The position numbers and the translations under genes are program-made. This document shows positions 63,234-64,000 of a DNA stretch of 64,000 nt, piece after piece. Each line of letters starts with the position of its first letter. The stretch's first letter is position 1. The notes beneath the pieces were generated by a model that had not been told where the DNA came from, made no database searches, and saw only the letters and a program-made list of their open reading frames with translations. The stretch is from Nonomuraea wenchangensis (GTDB taxonomy: Bacteria > Actinomycetota > Actinomycetes > Streptosporangiales > Streptosporangiaceae). Location of the stretch: positions 186,001 to 250,000 of the forward strand of contig NZ_FOHX01000009.1 of NCBI RefSeq assembly GCF_900111685.1, in the 5' to 3' direction.

Positions 63234-64000
63234 TCAGACCAGGGTCGCGCCGTGGACGGGGCCGTGGGCGGGGACGGCGGTGTGCGCGGCGCCCGTGGCC
63301 GTGAGGCTGCCGGCCAGGTCACGGGCGTGGAGGGCGTCGATGGCGAGGAACGCGCAGGTGGGGCCGGAGCCGGAGACGATGGCGCCCAGCGCGCCGTGCT
63401 GGCGACCGGCCTCCAGCGTAGGAGCGAGCTCCGGACGCAGGTTGAGCGCGGCCGGCTGGAGGTCGTTGCTGAGGTGGGAGCCGAGGGCGTAGGCGTCGCC
63501 GGTGCCCAGAGCCTCCAGGAGAGAGTCGTTGAGCTGCGGCCAGGGCACCTCCGCCGCCTCAGCGGCCCGGAGCCGGTCGCATTCGGCGTACACGCTGGCC
63601 GTGGAGAGGCCGCCGTCGGCGAGCGCGAACACCCAGTGGAACGTGCCGCCCGTCGGCAGCTCGCTCAGCTGCTCGCCCCGGCCGGTGCCGACGGCAGTGC
63701 CGCCGAGCAGGGAGAACGGGACGTCGCTGCCGAGATCCCCGGCGATCTCCATCAGATCGTCGAACGGCAGGCCGAGCCCCCAGAGCTCGTTGCAGGCCAC
63801 CAGGGCGCCGGCGGCGTCGGCGCTGCCGCCCGCCATGCCGCCCGCCACCGGAATGTCCTTGTTGATGATCAGGTGTGCGCCGTAGGTGCGTCCCGCGTGC
63901 TTGGCGAGGGCGCGGGCAGCGCGGATCGCCAGGTTGGCGTCGTCCACCGGCACCTGGTCGGCCCACTTGCCGTTGACCGACACGGTGATGGACTCGGACT
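63234..64000 (-). CDS. ispE: 4-diphosphocytidyl-2-C-methyl-D-erythritol kinase (5' end outside window)
   Basis: The C-terminal 255 residues of a GHMP kinase in the MEP isoprenoid pathway. The ATP loop is DIPVAGGMAGGSADAAGALV. Further motifs are AGDLGSDVPFSLLGGTAVGT and the C-terminal GAIVSGSGPTCAFLAIDALH. About 50-60 residues at the N-terminus lie beyond base 64000. The order with an ABC-F gene nearby is common in actinobacteria (ksgA-ispE-ABC-F). Confidence 0.92.
   Translation of the reverse strand, partial: SESITVSVNGKWADQVPVDDANLAIRAARALAKHAGRTYGAHLIINKDIPVAGGMAGGSADAAGALVACNELWGLGLPFDDLMEIAGDLGSDVPFSLLGGTAVGTGRGEQLSELPTGGTFHWVFALADGGLSTASVYAECDRLRAAEAAEVPWPQLNDSLLEALGTGDAYALGSHLSNDLQPAALNLRPELAPTLEAGRQHGALGAIVSGSGPTCAFLAIDALHARDLAGSLTATGAAHTAVPAHGPVHGATLV

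Overview
The window is 64 kb of very GC-rich DNA with strong G/C third-position bias, GTG and TTG starts, four-base ATGA/GTGA gene overlaps and many leaderless-looking starts. These point to a filamentous actinomycete, most like the Streptosporangiaceae (for example Nonomuraea); the family is an inference from gene content and order. No integrase, transposase, CRISPR array, rRNA or PKS/NRPS gene was seen.

Layout. 1-11.5 kb: mixed metabolism, with the end of a LuxR-type response regulator, an epoxide hydrolase, small membrane proteins, cystathionine gamma-synthase (metB), a histidine kinase, a damaged-looking PASTA gene, cystathionine beta-synthase, an SGNH esterase, a PQQ-repeat lipoprotein, a thiolase and an F420/FMN-type enzyme. 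11.5-18.8 kb: DUF4287, a Bax-inhibitor-1 protein, an unusual tRNA with anticodon UAA, a peptide-deformylase-like protein with Gln in place of the catalytic Glu, a two-ACT regulator, NDH-2 under a textbook Rex operator, a type-5 uracil-DNA glycosylase, a PadR/HAAS pair and a secreted three-module protein. 19-27.4 kb: the conserved block ppx-DUF501-ftsB-eno-mazG-SurA-like lipoprotein-mfd. 46.1-50.1 kb: the conserved block pth-rplY-prs-glmU-tRNA-Gln. In other actinomycetes the mfd and pth-glmU blocks lie close together; here about 18 kb of accessory genes separates them.

That insert (28.7-46.0 kb) is the most interesting part. It reads as a complete locus for a SULFATED extracellular polysaccharide. 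A forward operon encodes a Wzz-like co-polymerase, a Wzy/ligase-type polymerase, an APH-fold kinase with a His/Asp-rich loop, a sulfotransferase, a Wzx flippase and a second sulfotransferase. A convergent reverse operon encodes the initiating polyprenyl-phosphate sugar transferase, a PAP phosphatase (CysQ), ATP sulfurylase (CysD, CysN), a third sulfotransferase, a family-2 glycosyltransferase and a WecG/TagA glycosyltransferase. APS kinase (CysC), a TauE/SafE-type permease and a GH26-like lipoprotein sit on the left border. Sulfate activation (ATP to APS to PAPS), transfer (three sulfotransferases) and by-product removal (PAP) are therefore encoded with the assembly machinery, and no APS reductase or sulfite reductase is present to divert sulfur into cysteine.

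50.4-64 kb: an acyl-CoA desaturase with a palindromic operator and a downstream TetR regulator carrying a coiled-coil tail; a polyphosphate group (ppk, MutT1-like Nudix/phosphatase, CYTH-CHAD); a VOC protein; the tam/tamR-type divergent pair; an ABC-F ATPase; an Orn/Lys/Arg decarboxylase; and the 3' part of ispE.

All functions are inferred from sequence by eye. Start codons were chosen from Shine-Dalgarno matches, overlaps and family length, and may be wrong by a few codons.
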